Shown: positions 63,390-64,000 of the stretch, in pieces | How positions within the stretch are numbered: the first letter of the stretch is position 1 | Layout: the number at the start of each line of letters is the position of its first letter | Assembly (NCBI RefSeq): GCF_028069655.1 | Contig: NZ_JAMCOS010000001.1 | Location: 3,068,001-3,132,000, forward strand | Source of the DNA: Acidovorax sp. NCPPB 4044 | GTDB lineage: Bacteria; Pseudomonadota; Gammaproteobacteria; Burkholderiales; Burkholderiaceae_C | Length of the DNA stretch: 64,000 nucleotides | Reading direction: 5' to 3' | Position numbers and translations under genes: made by a program | The notes under the pieces: model-generated | Told to the model about the DNA's origin: nothing | The model's input: only the letters and a program-made list of their open reading frames with translations | Database searches by the model: none

Positions 63390-63644
63390 TCAGGCAGCAG
63401 CCTTCTTGGCGGCTTGCTTGATCAGACGGTCGACGGTTTCGGACGTCTGGGCGCCAACGCCCTTCCAGTACGTCAGGCGATCCTGGGCGATGCGCAGGCC
63501 TTCTTCGCCTTCCTTGGCCGTGGGATTGTAGAAACCCAGGCGCTCGATAAAACGGCCGTCGCGGCGAACGCGCTTGTCGGCCACGACGATGTTGAAGAAC
63601 GGACGGCCTTTGGAGCCGCCGCGGGAGAGTCGAATGACGACCAT
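63390..63644 (-). CDS. rpsP: ribosomal protein S16
   Basis: The 84-residue 30S protein has [20 protein letters not shown] (in two parts [12 protein letters not shown] and FNIVVAD), [11 protein letters not shown] and a basic Ala/Lys tail. GAAGGA precedes the ATG at 63644. It is the first gene of its operon, transcribed from the TATAAT at 63745. Confidence 0.97.
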   Translation of the reverse strand: MVVIRLSRGGSKGRPFFNIVVADKRVRRDGRFIERLGFYNPTAKEGEEGLRIAQDRLTYWKGVGAQTSETVDRLIKQAAKKAAA

Positions 63645-63744
63645 AATGAATCCTTCGGGTGGGACAGCAAATGCTGCCGAGGTTTTGCGGCGTTTGAGAC
63701 ACGCGACTTGGCCACCCGGCCAGCGACACGCTGCAAAGCCCGCG

Positions 63745-63773
63745 ATTATAGCCACATCCCCTACTTATGCCGA
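63745..63773 (-). promoter_or_regulatory. rpsP operon promoter
   Basis: On the minus strand TATAAT (63745-63750) lies 17 bases after TCGGCA, about 100 bases upstream of rpsP. The -35 overlaps the first codons of the divergent acetyltransferase gene. Confidence 0.7.
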
Positions 63774-64000
63774 TCATCCGCCCCAGCCGCGACGAAGACA
63801 TTCCCGCCATTACCGCGATTTACGCCCACCATGTGCTGCACGGCACAGGCACTTTCGAGATCGATCCCCCCAGCGCCACGGACATGGCCAGCCGCCGCGC
63901 CGATGTCCTGGCACGCAACCTCCCCTTCCTCGTGGCCGAGGAGCAGGGCGAGATTCTGGGGTTTGCCTACGCCAACTGGTTCAAGCCCCGGCCGGCCTAC
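63767..64000 (+). CDS. GNAT-family acetyltransferase, N-terminal part (cut by window edge)
   Basis: From ATG 63767 to the window end 78 codons are open: IIRPSRDEDIPAITAIYAHH, then LHGTGTFEIDPPS and ILGFAYANWFKPRPAY. This is the N-terminus of phosphinothricin/methionine-sulfoximine N-acetyltransferases (Pat/MnaT type). The acetyl-CoA-binding half lies outside. It is divergent from rpsP. Confidence 0.88.
   Translation, partial: MPIIRPSRDEDIPAITAIYAHHVLHGTGTFEIDPPSATDMASRRADVLARNLPFLVAEEQGEILGFAYANWFKPRPAY

Overview
The window is high-GC DNA with dense, overlapping genes and looks like the chromosome of a betaproteobacterium of the family Comamonadaceae, most likely Acidovorax/Paracidovorax. 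The grounds are the gene orders (argH beside an AlgZ/AlgR-type pair; thrB, DUF2782 and polA; orn, M48 peptidase, PCD, rsgA, cobD, nudix, rplS, trmD, rimM, rpsP), the many Bug-type (TctC) binding proteins, and short GCTAT...ATAGC palindromes that I recall from this family. No database search was possible; species is inference.

Layout. 1-6.6 kb: end of a LysR gene, a Bug protein, argH, a LytS/LytTR two-component pair and a secreted argininosuccinate-lyase-like protein. 6.6-11.6 kb: ZIP metal transporter, exported dienelactone hydrolase, and a GbsR/MarR regulator with a four-gene membrane/redox operon that share an ATTTCT-N8-AGAAAT operator. 11.6-15.9 kb: a putative D-amino-acid module (racemase, glutamate/aspartate-type binding protein, FAD amino-acid dehydrogenase, LysR) with two matching promoter cassettes facing away from each other. 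15.9-17.9 kb: broken pieces of peptidoglycan-active genes and two copies of an immunity-like protein. 18-23.8 kb: polA, DUF2782, thrB and membrane proteins.

23.9-26.1 kb: phoX behind a four-repeat PHO box. 26.1-31.6 kb: a Fur-box-preceded iron operon (imelysin, di-heme oxidoreductase, second imelysin, DUF1513). The 500-base gap before it holds a terminator, a short palindrome and the Fur box. 31.7-36.4 kb: an unusual cluster of collagen-like secreted protein, Asp/Pro-type hydroxylase, sulfotransferase, Tat-exported periplasmic-binding protein and phage-tail-collar protein; this is the best candidate for an undescribed system. 36.4-44.3 kb: uvrD, an RpiR-controlled M20 peptidase/Bug pair, a secreted unknown and GMP reductase.

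44.3-54 kb: tRNA-Lys, a KGG stress protein, a sigma-54 module (NtrC-type regulator, hybrid kinase, RpoN paralogue), two copper-related proteins and a Bcr/CflA exporter. 54-64 kb: DEAD-box helicase with a long structured leader, orn, M48 peptidase, PCD, rsgA, cobD, nudix, and the rpsP-rimM-trmD-rplS operon with an internal terminator and a second promoter. The window ends inside a GNAT acetyltransferase. The stretch around 50-54 kb reads visibly more AT-rich than the first 40 kb.
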